Source: Dyadobacter jiangsuensis (GTDB taxonomy: Bacteria; Bacteroidota; Bacteroidia; Cytophagales; Spirosomataceae). Taken from it: 61,664 nt of DNA. This document shows positions 50,194-59,798 of this stretch, piece by piece. A program made the position numbers and the translations under genes. The first letter of the stretch is position 1; every line of letters starts with the position of its first letter. The notes under the pieces are model-generated. The model was not told where the DNA came from. It saw only the letters and a list, made by a program, of their open reading frames with translations, and made no database searches. Where the stretch lies: assembly GCF_003014695.1 (NCBI RefSeq), contig NZ_PYAS01000025.1:1-61664 (forward strand), written 5' to 3'.

Positions 50194-52335
50194 ATGAAAA
50201 ATGTTTTAGCCATCATTACCCTTTCTATTTTGATAGTACAACAATGCTGGGGCCAGATAGGCATTGAGAATAGTAGAAGCATTTCGCTAAATTCGAAACA
50301 GGGATTTTACATTAACGACCACTTTGCAGCGGTCTATCAATCAGAAGTTCCGGACCGACGGAAAATCGATGCGCTTTTGCGGGAAGATTCTTTGGATATG
50401 GGGTCCAAAACTTATCGCTTTGCAACAGCAACGAAAATAAATGTGGACTTTGTAGCATCGGCTCATTGGGTAACGAGAGGCGCATTGACCTACGGCAGGC
50501 TATTGATCGTAGCGCCCGATGCAAAGTCGCTAAGTCTGAATTTTAGTGCATTTGCGATCCCCGACTTCGGCGAGCTGACAATTTATAATGCGAGCGGTAC
50601 CATAGCGGGCCCGATTACTTCCAAAGAAAATAACGATAGCAAGACCTGGGCCAGTCCGGTTTTCAATGGGGATTCGATCTGGATCGAGGCAAAGTTGCTG
50701 ACAAAACAGAAAGGAGCTCTTAAACTTGGAATCTCGGCACTTGCCTATGGATACCGTGATTTTGATCTTAGCAAGGTCGGCGGATTTGGTGCTTCCGGCA
50801 GTTGCCTAGCGAGCAACAATGTGGTGTGCTTTGGAAATGTATGGGAAGTTGAGCGTAATGCGGTTTGCCTGCTTTTAGATGCGAATGGGGAGCGATTTTG
50901 TTCAGGTTCGATGATCAATAATTCGTGTAATAATAATGTCCCATATATACTGTCAGCCAATCATTGCTTGCCGGGCGCAGGCCCTGTTAGCCAATGGCGG
51001 TTCATGTTTCAGTATTGGAGCCCTGTTTGCAACCCTTCGCAGGATGATCCAAATTATATCCAGTTTTATGGTTCAACGCTACGTGCAAATGCAGACCCAT
51101 CCGATTTTGTGTTGTTGCAATTGAATCAAATGCCGGATCCGAACTCCGGAATCACCTACCTGGGCTGGGATAGGACGGTCAATGCCGCAAGCAGCGGTGC
51201 AACCATTCACCACCCTAAATGCGATGTAATGAAGATATCCACGTTTAACAGCGCCCCTCAAAGGCAGGACAACTACTTGTTTGTCAATGGAAAAAAGCCT
51301 GCCGGATCATTACATTGGATCGTTTCATGGAATAATGGTGTCACAGAAGATGGTTCATCAGGTGCACCACTTCTCAACCAATCCAAGAAAATCGTTGGCC
51401 AATTGTCTGGCGGCCCGTCATATTGCAACGCTCCTGCCGGACTTATGAAAGATGCCTTCGGTCGCTTTGATAATTCATGGACAGGTTTGGGGACTAATGC
51501 TACAAGACTAAGTAACTGGCTCGACCCATCAAATTTCGGCAACACCACTACTCCGAGCATTAACCTTTCACATATTGCGGGGAGCGGCTTTGTTTGCACA
51601 ACGTCATCGTATTCTGTTGCCAATTTGCAGCCGGGCACGTCGGTCGTCTCGTGGAGTTCCAGTAACAATTCGATACTTACGATAAATGCAGCGGGAACCG
51701 CGAGTCGTGTTGGAAGTGCGAATGGACAGGTAACCATTACGGCTACATTGAATAACGGGTGTGGTAACTTCACAAGAGCCAAGACGGTGCACGTAGGCAA
51801 GCCGCTTGTCGGCAGTATCAATGTCGATTCCGATGTTTGTACGGGAGAAGGGCAGGATGTTGTCGCTAACCTTACCGGAGCGACGAGCGCGAGCTGGGCA
51901 ATCACGAGCGGTAATGCCTTCAACGCTACGCTCATGGACAACGGAAATGGGATAGCTTATTTCAATAGCTTCGTGCAGGACTGTTATGGGTTACAAATTA
52001 GTGTTTCCAATGCCTGTGGATCCGTTATTGATGGAACGACAATCTGTGTGAACAGCTGTTTCGGAGGGCTTATTGCCTATCCGAATCCCGCGAAAGATAT
52101 GGTGACGTTTGATTTTTCGAATTTTAACGATAGCGATCTGCCAGACCAGATTCAGGTATTTGAAGAAAAATCAGCAGAGTTGAAATTGTCGACAGATATT
52201 ACGGCAAATTCGCTCATAGGTCGGAAAGTGCAGATTGACACTCACAATTTGCCGCGGGGAACGTACTATTTCCATGTCATTAAAATCGATAGTACCCGGC
52301 AGAAAGTGGAGAAAATGAGGGTGGTTTTGGAATGA
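50194..52335 (+). CDS. T9SS-exported trypsin-like (lysyl endopeptidase-type) serine protease, 713 aa
   Basis: Signal peptide (ending QQCWGQ), a propeptide-like region (about 20-200), and a trypsin-fold catalytic domain with His257 (SANHCLPG), Asp304 (SDFVLLQL) and Ser389 (GSSGAPLL). The Cys pairs near SFCSGSMINNSC and the NHC context match Lys-specific endopeptidases (family S1E-like), but the S1 specificity residue cannot be assigned. An Ig-like module follows (about 475-560) and the final 85 residues are a T9SS sorting domain (IAYPNPAKDMVTFDFSN). It would be released or anchored outside the cell. ATG 50194 gives a proper signal peptide. Confidence 0.88.
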   Translation: MKNVLAIITLSILIVQQCWGQIGIENSRSISLNSKQGFYINDHFAAVYQSEVPDRRKIDALLREDSLDMGSKTYRFATATKINVDFVASAHWVTRGALTYGRLLIVAPDAKSLSLNFSAFAIPDFGELTIYNASGTIAGPITSKENNDSKTWASPVFNGDSIWIEAKLLTKQKGALKLGISALAYGYRDFDLSKVGGFGASGSCLASNNVVCFGNVWEVERNAVCLLLDANGERFCSGSMINNSCNNNVPYILSANHCLPGAGPVSQWRFMFQYWSPVCNPSQDDPNYIQFYGSTLRANADPSDFVLLQLNQMPDPNSGITYLGWDRTVNAASSGATIHHPKCDVMKISTFNSAPQRQDNYLFVNGKKPAGSLHWIVSWNNGVTEDGSSGAPLLNQSKKIVGQLSGGPSYCNAPAGLMKDAFGRFDNSWTGLGTNATRLSNWLDPSNFGNTTTPSINLSHIAGSGFVCTTSSYSVANLQPGTSVVSWSSSNNSILTINAAGTASRVGSANGQVTITATLNNGCGNFTRAKTVHVGKPLVGSINVDSDVCTGEGQDVVANLTGATSASWAITSGNAFNATLMDNGNGIAYFNSFVQDCYGLQISVSNACGSVIDGTTICVNSCFGGLIAYPNPAKDMVTFDFSNFNDSDLPDQIQVFEEKSAELKLSTDITANSLIGRKVQIDTHNLPRGTYYFHVIKIDSTRQKVEKMRVVLE

Positions 52336-52440
52336 TATTTCGGATGAGTTTTTATGGGAACGCTTTCTTGCGTGCGGGGTTGAGCAGTCAATCGGTTAAT
52401 AAACGGGTGAATTTTGTCCCGCTATTTGTCCCGAAAAGCA

Positions 52441-52474
52441 AAAACGCCGTTCCTGATAACAGAAACAGCGTTTT
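52441..52474 (+). terminator. Hairpin terminator after the protease gene
   Basis: Stem 52441-52451 with 52464-52474 (ten pairs, one mismatch), 12-base loop, ending GCGTTTT. It lies 105 bp beyond the protease stop and abuts the first copy of the long direct repeat. Confidence 0.6.
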
Positions 52475-52504
52475 GTGCCCGCAGCGGAACAAATGTCGAA
52501 CCAG
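52471..52504. repeat. Long direct repeat, copy 1
   Basis: 34 bp matching 60561-60594 with four mismatches; the last 20 bases (52485-52504, CGGAACAAATGTCGAACCAG) are identical in both. Both copies directly follow a terminator-type hairpin. This could be an attachment site or an insertion scar. Confidence 0.75.
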
Positions 52505-52570
52505 ATTTTGGTTGATTTACAGAAGTTATCGAAGTTAGGTCGTTCGTAATCAACTTACTGCCCCCCGCAC

Positions 52571-54748
52571 CTATCTTTTCAGTATTTTCAAACTTTGAGT
52601 GTGCGTGGCGGTGCTGACCCGCAGGAGGTACATTCCGGCTTGTTTTTGAGCCATCGATATAGTCTCCTGGTAAGTGCCTGATCCAGCAGTCACCACTTTA
52701 TCCAGGATCGTACGACCAGAGATGTCCAGCAGCTGGAGCCTCACTTTTTCTCCCCCTGCACCTTCTATATTAACGGAAAACTGATCATTCACAGGATTAG
52801 GATAAGTGGTAGCGCTGAATGCAACTTCCGGGGTTTCTTCTTCGACCGCATTTTCGTCCATGGCGTTACTGCTGACAGTGCGTGCAGCTTCCTCGGCTGG
52901 CGAACCCGGAGTATCAGGATAATAATAGGGGTTAATCGACATCTGCAAAGCTCCGGAATTTCCTCCTGCAATATACCGGCCGTTGCCGTAAGTGACGGTA
53001 TTGAGGTGCTTATAGGTGGATGAGGATGGATTTGACCACCATGTATTGGGTATAAATCTTACGATCTTACCGTTAGTACCTGTGATCAAAAAATGGCTTT
53101 CATAAATGATATCCGTATAGTCACTATTTCCTATCGCGACATTGGGGGTTAACGGTGTCCATTTATCTCCATTGGGGGAGGTGAGGATGGTATTGTTTTG
53201 TCCAACCACAATCCATTGGTTATGTCCAAACGCGACACCGTTGAGGTGGTTAGTGGTGCCACTGTAACGGTACGACCAGTTACTGCCATCCGGCGATGTT
53301 CCAATAAGACCGTAGGGTCCGACGAGCACGAACATTCCGTTTCCATAAGCCACGGTCTTAATGGAGTAAAGGACCTTATTAGTCGATTTCTTCCAAACCA
53401 TTCCATCGTAAGACCACATAATAAGGCCATGGAGCCCGACTGCCACAAACCTTCCATTGCCAAATGTGACGCCGTTAAGTTGTTGTCCAAACTCGACCTG
53501 GCGATAGGTCCAGTCTTTCCCATCCGGCGAAGTCTGGATCAATGCATCGGCCCCGACGGCTACAAATAAATTGTTTCCGAAAGCAACATCATGAATGGAT
53601 TTTGCGCCACCGACCAGCTTGACCGTTTGCCCGACCGTATAATTCACCCCGTCTGTGGAGGTAATGGCGAGGTTTGTTTGACCCAGCCCTGTCGCTCCAT
53701 TGTCCAGCGGCGCACTTCCTACCGCTACAAAAGTCCCGTTTCCATAGGCCGCGCCATTCAGCTGCATAGTCCTGAAATTGGTGGTTGGTGAAGACCAGGA
53801 ATAGCCGTTGTTATACGATGAACGGAACGTTCCCTTGCCTCCAACGGCTAGAAATGAATTTCCTACAAATCGGACTCGGTTAAAATACCAGGCCGATCCG
53901 GTTGGGACGGGTGCGTCACCCCAGCCTTCACCATTGCCAGAAACTAGTGCTATATTTTTATTTGAGCAAACGGCCACAAAACGGCCGTTCGACGGATTGC
54001 ATTCGATACCACTGAGGGATAATGTTTTGTCCTGGTTTGGAATAGACGTCCAGTATTTACTATTCTTTGAATGCAAGATGGTTCCCTTGTCACCTACGAT
54101 CACAGAACTTCCGTTAAAGCCACCCTTTACAGCCCGCAACTCGTTAACAGTTCCCGAGCTTTTTACGGACCAGTCTATTCCCGTTTCAGAAGATGTTTTG
54201 ATCAATCCGTTCGGCCCCACAGCAATAAAACCGTAATCCACATAGGCAACGTCATTCAGGTCATCCAGGCCATTGGGCAGTTTTGTCCAGTTTTGTCCGT
54301 CTGTCGACGTCAGTAATGCGCCTGCTGAGCCTACGATTACGAATGTTCCGTAACCGTAAGCGATACTCTTGAATTTCTGTGTGGTGACCATCGATTTTGG
54401 GATCCACGAAATCCCGTCCGTAGAAGTGACGATCAAGCCCGAACTGCCGACCGCAACAAACTGGTTATTGGCAAAAATAACACTGTATAATGTGCCACCG
54501 TTGGCCAGGCCTAGCTGCAGCGTTTTCCAGGTTTCGCCGTCTGTCGAAGTGCGGACGATATTATTTTCACCCACTGCAACATATCTGCCCGCTCCAAAGG
54601 CTACGTCATGAAGCTGTTGCTCCGGGCTCAGCGTCAAGCCTGTCCATTGAATTTGAGCATCCGCAGTGAGGATTTTTAATAATAAAAAAACAAATGTCAG
54701 TGTGTGAATGAAATAATGGAATGGTCTGGTGGTAATGATTCTTTTCAT
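52571..54748 (-). CDS. BNR/kelch-like repeat protein with T9SS sorting domain, 725 aa
   Basis: A secreted protein built of about fourteen repeats of 40-45 residues with the pattern (G)NGxFVAVG, then TSxDGxxW (for example AFGNNLFVAVGADALIQTSPDG, YGNGMFVLVGPYGLIGTSPDG). They are expected to form beta-propellers as in Ycf48/BNR proteins. The C terminus (ATTYPNPVNDQFSVNI, then GTYQETISMAQKQAGMYLLRVS) is a T9SS type A sorting domain, so it is exported by T9SS. ATG 54748 starts a signal sequence; the frame extends upstream but without support. Role unknown; adhesion or recognition is plausible. Confidence 0.88.
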   Translation of the reverse strand: MKRIITTRPFHYFIHTLTFVFLLLKILTADAQIQWTGLTLSPEQQLHDVAFGAGRYVAVGENNIVRTSTDGETWKTLQLGLANGGTLYSVIFANNQFVAVGSSGLIVTSTDGISWIPKSMVTTQKFKSIAYGYGTFVIVGSAGALLTSTDGQNWTKLPNGLDDLNDVAYVDYGFIAVGPNGLIKTSSETGIDWSVKSSGTVNELRAVKGGFNGSSVIVGDKGTILHSKNSKYWTSIPNQDKTLSLSGIECNPSNGRFVAVCSNKNIALVSGNGEGWGDAPVPTGSAWYFNRVRFVGNSFLAVGGKGTFRSSYNNGYSWSSPTTNFRTMQLNGAAYGNGTFVAVGSAPLDNGATGLGQTNLAITSTDGVNYTVGQTVKLVGGAKSIHDVAFGNNLFVAVGADALIQTSPDGKDWTYRQVEFGQQLNGVTFGNGRFVAVGLHGLIMWSYDGMVWKKSTNKVLYSIKTVAYGNGMFVLVGPYGLIGTSPDGSNWSYRYSGTTNHLNGVAFGHNQWIVVGQNNTILTSPNGDKWTPLTPNVAIGNSDYTDIIYESHFLITGTNGKIVRFIPNTWWSNPSSSTYKHLNTVTYGNGRYIAGGNSGALQMSINPYYYPDTPGSPAEEAARTVSSNAMDENAVEEETPEVAFSATTYPNPVNDQFSVNIEGAGGEKVRLQLLDISGRTILDKVVTAGSGTYQETISMAQKQAGMYLLRVSTATHTQSLKILKR

Positions 54749-55119
54749 GACTGATAGTAATTTGAAATAATGGCTGAACTGCTCTTCTAGAAAACAGACC
54801 AGAATGTCTGTTCCCGAAGGCAATGCAAACCTAAGGCGTACAAATGCCGACAACAATTTCAGGGGGTACACAAAAGGTAAACGACCTTTAAACGGGGGTA
54901 TACAAAAAGTGGATAAGGACAGCTTGAAGCCTTAGGGTGAGGTAGCCTTTCGAAAGCTAACTACTATTACTCGGTGAAAATATGTTTCCCACCCTTCCAG
55001 AAGACAAGTTAATGACTTTTACTTTTCGTAAAAACGTCTCCTTTTTGCCGACTTTTGTATCCTAAGAGTCAATCAGTTTCTGCTGAGATTTGCCTTATTA
55101 TTTAACATAGTTTAAAGCA
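54749..55119. other. Intergenic region with spaced direct repeats and possible promoter
   Basis: 371 bp with no gene. It holds two 17-bp direct repeats, 54862-54878 (GGGGGTACACAAAAGGT) and 54894-54910 (GGGGGTATACAAAAAGT), 32 bp apart and matching in 15 of 17 bases, 115-163 bp upstream of the ATG at 54748. A GACTTTTG box at 55050-55057, 62 bp upstream of the SDR gene, is a weak promoter candidate for that gene. Confidence 0.5.
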
Positions 55120-55938
55120 ATGGCAAAAACAATTTTTATTACAGGGGCATCCCGCGGATTGGGGCGCATTTGGGCAGAGGCATTTTTAAGTGAAGGTGAT
55201 CAGGTAATCGTAGCAGTAAGAAATACGGATTCATTGCAGGCACTGGTTGAAAAGTATCCATCTCATTTGTTGGTTTTAAAATTAGATGTAACTGATAAAA
55301 AAGCTGCGTTTGAAGCCATCAAAACTGCAAAAGCACATTTTGGAAAGATCGATGTTCTGATAAACAATGCCGGATACGGGCATTTTGGTGCAATCGAGGA
55401 GTTGAATGAGCAGGAGATCAGAGAGCAGTTTGAAACCAATGTTTTTGGCTTATTATGGCTGACTCAGGCAGTAATTCCCATTATGCGTGAGCAAAACTCA
55501 GGTCATATTATTCAGGTTTCAAGCGCATTAGGGTTAGTAGCGTTTCCAACGCTTGGCATTTACAGCGCATCCAAGTTTGCGGTCGAGGCGATCAGTGAAA
55601 GCCTTTCAAGTGAAGTGAGCGGCTTTGGAATAAAGGTAACTATTGTCGAGCCAAACGGTTATCTGACAGAGTTCAACACTTCTTCCGGTGTACAAAGCGA
55701 GCCAATAAGTTTGTACGATGGGGTGAGGACTGCGCTGAATGAATCAAACCATCTGGAAGACTGGGGCGTGCCGGAAGCCACCGCCGAAGCCATGCTCAAA
55801 CTTGTTAATTCGGAAAACCCGCCTTTGAGATTAATATTAGGCAAGGCCGGTTTACAGTGGATTAAATACACTTATGCAGAACGTATGAAAACGTGGGAAG
55901 AATGGCAGGATGTTTCCATTGCAGCACACGGTAAATAA
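55120..55938 (+). CDS. Short-chain dehydrogenase/reductase, 272 aa
   Basis: A classical SDR oxidoreductase: cofactor motif TGASRGLG (8-15), NNAG (82-85), catalytic Ser135, Tyr148 and Lys152 (YSASK). Position 34 (VAVRNTDS) has Arg, suggesting NADP preference. Substrate unknown. It is followed after 48 bp by an AraC regulator on the same strand, a common pairing in Bacteroidota in which the regulator controls the dehydrogenase. Base composition here is more AT-rich than in the first 48 kb. Confidence 0.93.
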   Translation: MAKTIFITGASRGLGRIWAEAFLSEGDQVIVAVRNTDSLQALVEKYPSHLLVLKLDVTDKKAAFEAIKTAKAHFGKIDVLINNAGYGHFGAIEELNEQEIREQFETNVFGLLWLTQAVIPIMREQNSGHIIQVSSALGLVAFPTLGIYSASKFAVEAISESLSSEVSGFGIKVTIVEPNGYLTEFNTSSGVQSEPISLYDGVRTALNESNHLEDWGVPEATAEAMLKLVNSENPPLRLILGKAGLQWIKYTYAERMKTWEEWQDVSIAAHGK

Positions 55939-55986
55939 AACTTTAATTGGTAGCCCTCAAAAGGGGCTACTTAACTGATCCTAAAA

Positions 55987-56880
55987 ATGAACCATTTCGA
56001 AAGTATCAGCGCGTTCAACCAGGCTACCGGGGTGAAACCACCGGAGCATCCTATGTTCAGTATTTTGTCTGCCAATAAAGATGACCACTGGGCCGGTGAC
56101 TTTGAGTTTATTGCTGATTTTTACATAATTGGTTTTAAAAGACTGACCTCGGGAAGCGTGCTTTACGGAAAAACAAAATATGACCACGACCTTGGAACGA
56201 TGTCATTCATCAAGCCGCGTCAAAAAGTTATGTTTAGAGATATATACTTAGAAGAAGCTTGTTTTCTTATTCTTGTTCATGAGGATTATTTATCAGGCTC
56301 GGCGCTGCACAATGAAATAAAAAAATATCATTACTTCGATTATGATATTAATGAGGCGCTGCACCTTTCGCCAAGTGAGGAGGAGACGATCTGGACGCTG
56401 ATGCAAACCATGAATAAGGAGCTTCACAATAACACAGATGCATATAGTAAAACCATTATTCTGAGTCATTTGGATACGCTCTTGAAATATGCAGAGCGTT
56501 TTTACAAAAGACAATTTATCAACCGGGCGGAGATTACGGGAGCAATTGCTACCAGGTTCAATGAAATGCTGACAGCCTATTTTGCAGGAGATGAAGCTCA
56601 TAAATCAGGTCTTCCGACCGTGAGCGCACTTGCTGAGAAGCTGAATTTGTCGCCAAGATATCTAAGTGATCTGCTCAAACAGGAGACGGGTAAAACGGCA
56701 TTGGAGCTAATTCATCTTTATTTAATAGCAGAAGCTAAAAATTTACTAAAAGGAACGGCCCTGAACATCAATGAAATTTCTTCCGAACTTGGTTTTGAAA
56801 ATCCCAACTATTTCTCTCGTTTGTTTAAGCGAACGGTTGGGCTTACACCACATGTTTTTCGGGAGCAAAGTATGAATTAG
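55987..56880 (+). CDS. AraC family transcriptional regulator, 297 aa
   Basis: The C-terminal 100 residues carry two helix-turn-helix motifs (VSALAEKLNLSPRYLSDLLKQETG and INEISSELGFENPNYFSRLFKRTVGLTPHVFRE). The N-terminal half (about 1-180) is an effector domain of the cupin-like kind (LYGKTKYDHDLGTMSFIKPRQKVM). The ligand is not evident. Likely regulator of the preceding dehydrogenase gene. Confidence 0.92.
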   Translation: MNHFESISAFNQATGVKPPEHPMFSILSANKDDHWAGDFEFIADFYIIGFKRLTSGSVLYGKTKYDHDLGTMSFIKPRQKVMFRDIYLEEACFLILVHEDYLSGSALHNEIKKYHYFDYDINEALHLSPSEEETIWTLMQTMNKELHNNTDAYSKTIILSHLDTLLKYAERFYKRQFINRAEITGAIATRFNEMLTAYFAGDEAHKSGLPTVSALAEKLNLSPRYLSDLLKQETGKTALELIHLYLIAEAKNLLKGTALNINEISSELGFENPNYFSRLFKRTVGLTPHVFREQSMN

Positions 56881-56909
56881 TAACGCCTTCAAAGGGTTGA
56901 ATTAAACGC

Positions 56910-59084
56910 CTATTTCACTACTACCCGCACCCGGTCCAGATTTTGGATGCGGGTGTATGGTGTCTTGGCGTTTCCATCCCGCTGGGAGGCAACCCTGAGC
57001 GTTGGGAAATAGCTGCCGGGTTTTGAAAACTTATAGGTAGTCTCGATGGTAACACGAGAACCGGTCTTGCCTGCTGGGACGATCTTACCTGCAACGGGGA
57101 AGGCATCAGCGTTTTCAAAGCTCCATCCGGACTGCTTTTCGACTTCTTTTGGCAAACCTTCGAAATTCCAGGCGGCGGCAACGATCTTTCCCATATTTTC
57201 AGGGACTTCAACTTCCGCCGTAAAAGTGACCGATTGGCCAGCCTTTATCTCAGCTCGCTTGCCTCCGTTGGCCATTAACATCACGACGGGCTGAATACCT
57301 TTGCGTTCATTTGCCGTTTTGGGTACAATTACCTGACCTTCATCAATTTTATATTGTGTGGTCGCAGCGGGAGCAATGTCTTTTTCAACCCAGGCACTCA
57401 GATCGAGCAGGGCCTGCTGCAATACACCCAGATAACCCACTGTCCTGGTTGGATCGTCTTCAACAGACACATCTCCGTGAAGCGCGTGGTCGGTATACCA
57501 GAGCCTAAAATTATCATCCAATTTGTCACCGAGATTGGCATATACCTTCGAGCGATACCAGTCTGCCTGCCATGGGAAAGCTTCCCGGTCCCAAAGTGAC
57601 TCTAATAATATCATTTTGCCTGTAAACTTACCTGTTGGCAGCACGCCGGCAGCTCCACGCGTAAACAGTGGCCCAAGAAGCATTGACCGCTGCGGATAAA
57701 GCGGTTTGCCCTCTTTGTCAAGGAATTGGTCATAGACATAGTATTCTTTACCAGGAATTTGATGACGGTGGTAAGTCTGAACGGCCAGGAAATTGGAATT
57801 GTCAACCTGAACCCGGTCGCCGGGCTTTACCTGGGCAAGCACTGACGCTTCGGCAGGGCCTAGTACTACTTTGTCTCCTGCGATTTTGGTGATCTGTAAA
57901 GTTTTGCCAGCACCTGCGCCACTTAATATTAGCAAATCACCTCCCAGAAAATCAATATCAGGTAGTACATCTGTCAACTGAAAAGCAACCGGCATTGCCT
58001 TATCTACACCACCAATGGCTTTCCAGGCTGCATCTGCTGTTCCGCGCTCAGTAGGAGACATTGCCTGAGTCAGGCCCATGTTTACAGCTTCATCAATCGT
58101 AATTCCTGATTTAATTAGGCTTGGTTGCTGAATACGGGCTTTGGCCAAGGAAGCGGGTGGATTAGCCCCCAAATACCCGGGCGTATTCCAAAAGTCCCTT
58201 TCAAAATAGCTTTTATCTGCCCTAACCACGCCCTGGTACAGCACTAAAAAACCATGGATACCCATCCTTTGATAACCAAACCAGGCTTTTGGCGGGAATC
58301 CCATCTTTGTGACCTCGCTAAGTGCCGCTTTTTCTTCCTCATTTAAGCCTGCGTATATATTCCCACTTCCACCAGGTTCCAATGCATCAATAATTTGTGG
58401 AAACTTATCTTTGAGCACGCGCATTGCGTGCATGCGGACAGTGAATACATTGGGGATAGCCATAGGTGAACCCAGCACGTATGGTACCACGCCATCCCAA
58501 ACGCCGTTCGTATTTTCTATGCTGCCCACGGTGCGGTATGCACCACCACTTCCTCCAAACGCGTAGCCATACGGCCGTTTGCCGCCGTATATTTGGGTGG
58601 CTACTACTCTGGAAAATTGCGCAGTAGCGGCGTTGACGCGAAAAGCAGCCAAGGTTGGATCGTTCGACTCGGGTTTAGCAAAGTCGACGCGCCCACCACC
58701 ATTTGTTTCAATGAAATAGGAGCCGTGCGTGATGGCAAAGCCTAATTTATCTTCCTCTCCCGAAGCTCCCTGTGACAGGTTTTCGTTATCGGGAAAAGGA
58801 GTAATGTACTGGAAAAAGCGTCCCTGATAACGCTCTTTCGGCGGGAAATACAATGAGAAACGTGCGCCTGTACCTTCGAAACCGCCATGTACATAGCGGT
58901 GGCGAACAGGTTTGTCGCGCCACTCATCAAGGTCTATATACGGCCTTGCAAACAAAGTGTCCTGGGTAGTAAATTTTTGAGCAAGCTTGCCGCTCATTGG
59001 CAGTAAACTAATTTGTGCATGCGTAATCAAGGCATGGGTAAGCAAGAAACACACCCATAAGTTACGAAAAGTATTGGCTGGCAT
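56910..59084 (-). CDS. Secreted alpha/beta-hydrolase-like protein, 724 aa
   Basis: A signal peptide (ending ITHAQ) is followed by a large enzyme region. A nucleophile-elbow-like AFGGSGGAYR (Ser179 in GGSGG) points to an alpha/beta hydrolase; the Asp/His region YTDHALHGDVSVEDD (about 525-540) may complete a triad, as in tannase/feruloyl esterase-like enzymes. Between them lies a barrel-like insert (about 380-435, VVLGPAEASVLAQVKPGDRVQV). The C terminus (about 620-724) is a PKD/Ig-like module (TFTAEVEVPENMGKIV). Function is not known. Its start is only 18 bp after the TetR gene. Confidence 0.7.
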   Translation of the reverse strand: MPANTFRNLWVCFLLTHALITHAQISLLPMSGKLAQKFTTQDTLFARPYIDLDEWRDKPVRHRYVHGGFEGTGARFSLYFPPKERYQGRFFQYITPFPDNENLSQGASGEEDKLGFAITHGSYFIETNGGGRVDFAKPESNDPTLAAFRVNAATAQFSRVVATQIYGGKRPYGYAFGGSGGAYRTVGSIENTNGVWDGVVPYVLGSPMAIPNVFTVRMHAMRVLKDKFPQIIDALEPGGSGNIYAGLNEEEKAALSEVTKMGFPPKAWFGYQRMGIHGFLVLYQGVVRADKSYFERDFWNTPGYLGANPPASLAKARIQQPSLIKSGITIDEAVNMGLTQAMSPTERGTADAAWKAIGGVDKAMPVAFQLTDVLPDIDFLGGDLLILSGAGAGKTLQITKIAGDKVVLGPAEASVLAQVKPGDRVQVDNSNFLAVQTYHRHQIPGKEYYVYDQFLDKEGKPLYPQRSMLLGPLFTRGAAGVLPTGKFTGKMILLESLWDREAFPWQADWYRSKVYANLGDKLDDNFRLWYTDHALHGDVSVEDDPTRTVGYLGVLQQALLDLSAWVEKDIAPAATTQYKIDEGQVIVPKTANERKGIQPVVMLMANGGKRAEIKAGQSVTFTAEVEVPENMGKIVAAAWNFEGLPKEVEKQSGWSFENADAFPVAGKIVPAGKTGSRVTIETTYKFSKPGSYFPTLRVASQRDGNAKTPYTRIQNLDRVRVVVK

Positions 59085-59102
59085 ATTTTTGTATGTTTAG
59101 TG

Positions 59103-59738
59103 TTAATCGGTAACGATCAGGTTTTCCGCCGACTCGGATAATGTAAGGGTTTGGATGTGCTTTTCCAGTGCTTTCAGGCCTTCTGTAGTACATAGGCCCC
59201 GGATATAATTGGCCGTTGTTTGCAGTAACAGATCCTTGGTGGATAAGCCGAGCCGTGTAAAAGCTTCGCTTGCCACTGACGCGCGGTGCAGCGCCAATAC
59301 GCTTCGTAAGGCAACTTCTGGCAGGACGTCGCTACGGAAAGCGCCTTGCGCCACTGCCCGGTTTATGACGGACAAAAAATGCTGTTCGAACTTTGGGGCA
59401 ATGACCTTCTCAACTTTCCTTGCCAGGTCTGGATAATAATATCCAAGATCTTTGTAAAACGATTGGTTGATATGATACTCCATTTCAACGGCGATCTGCC
59501 AAATGTCTAAAAAATGACACGCAGCATTTTGCTCACTTGAAAGATTTAAAAGCTTTTCATATTGTGTATTGTGATATAGATACAAGGATTCTTCCAGCAG
59601 CCCTTCTTTACTTTGGAAGTATTTATAAATGGTTTTAGTAGAGATACCCAACCAGTCAACGAGCTTCTGGTTGGACATTTCTTTAATACCATGTTTCAAA
59701 AACAGGGTTAGCGATTTTTGTAATATCTCTTCCTTCAT
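59103..59738 (-). CDS. TetR/AcrR family transcriptional regulator, 211 aa
   Basis: An N-terminal helix-turn-helix (residues about 10-52: LFLKHGIKEMSNQKLVDWLG, STKTIYKYFQSKEGLLEESL) and a C-terminal ligand-binding helical domain. It is between a 121-residue secreted protein gene (60 bp upstream) and the hydrolase gene (18 bp downstream), all on the minus strand, so the three probably form an operon under its control. The 16-bp palindrome at 60223-60262 upstream of this group is a candidate operator. Confidence 0.93.
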   Translation of the reverse strand: MKEEILQKSLTLFLKHGIKEMSNQKLVDWLGISTKTIYKYFQSKEGLLEESLYLYHNTQYEKLLNLSSEQNAACHFLDIWQIAVEMEYHINQSFYKDLGYYYPDLARKVEKVIAPKFEQHFLSVINRAVAQGAFRSDVLPEVALRSVLALHRASVASEAFTRLGLSTKDLLLQTTANYIRGLCTTEGLKALEKHIQTLTLSESAENLIVTD

Positions 59739-59798
59739 GACATCTGTTTTATGCTAGATCGTATTGCAGATTTCAATGTCAAGTTGCTAATAACCTGA

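Noticed and set aside
52471..52504. tRNA remnant in the direct repeat (TCGAACC resembles a T-arm on the reverse strand)
   Set aside because: The T-stem does not pair, the acceptor spacing is wrong, and there is no anticodon arm.
57900..57930. Walker A-like GAGAGKT in the secreted hydrolase
   Set aside because: The spacing is one residue short of GxxxxGKT, and it lies in a secreted protein within a beta-rich insert, so nucleotide binding is unlikely.
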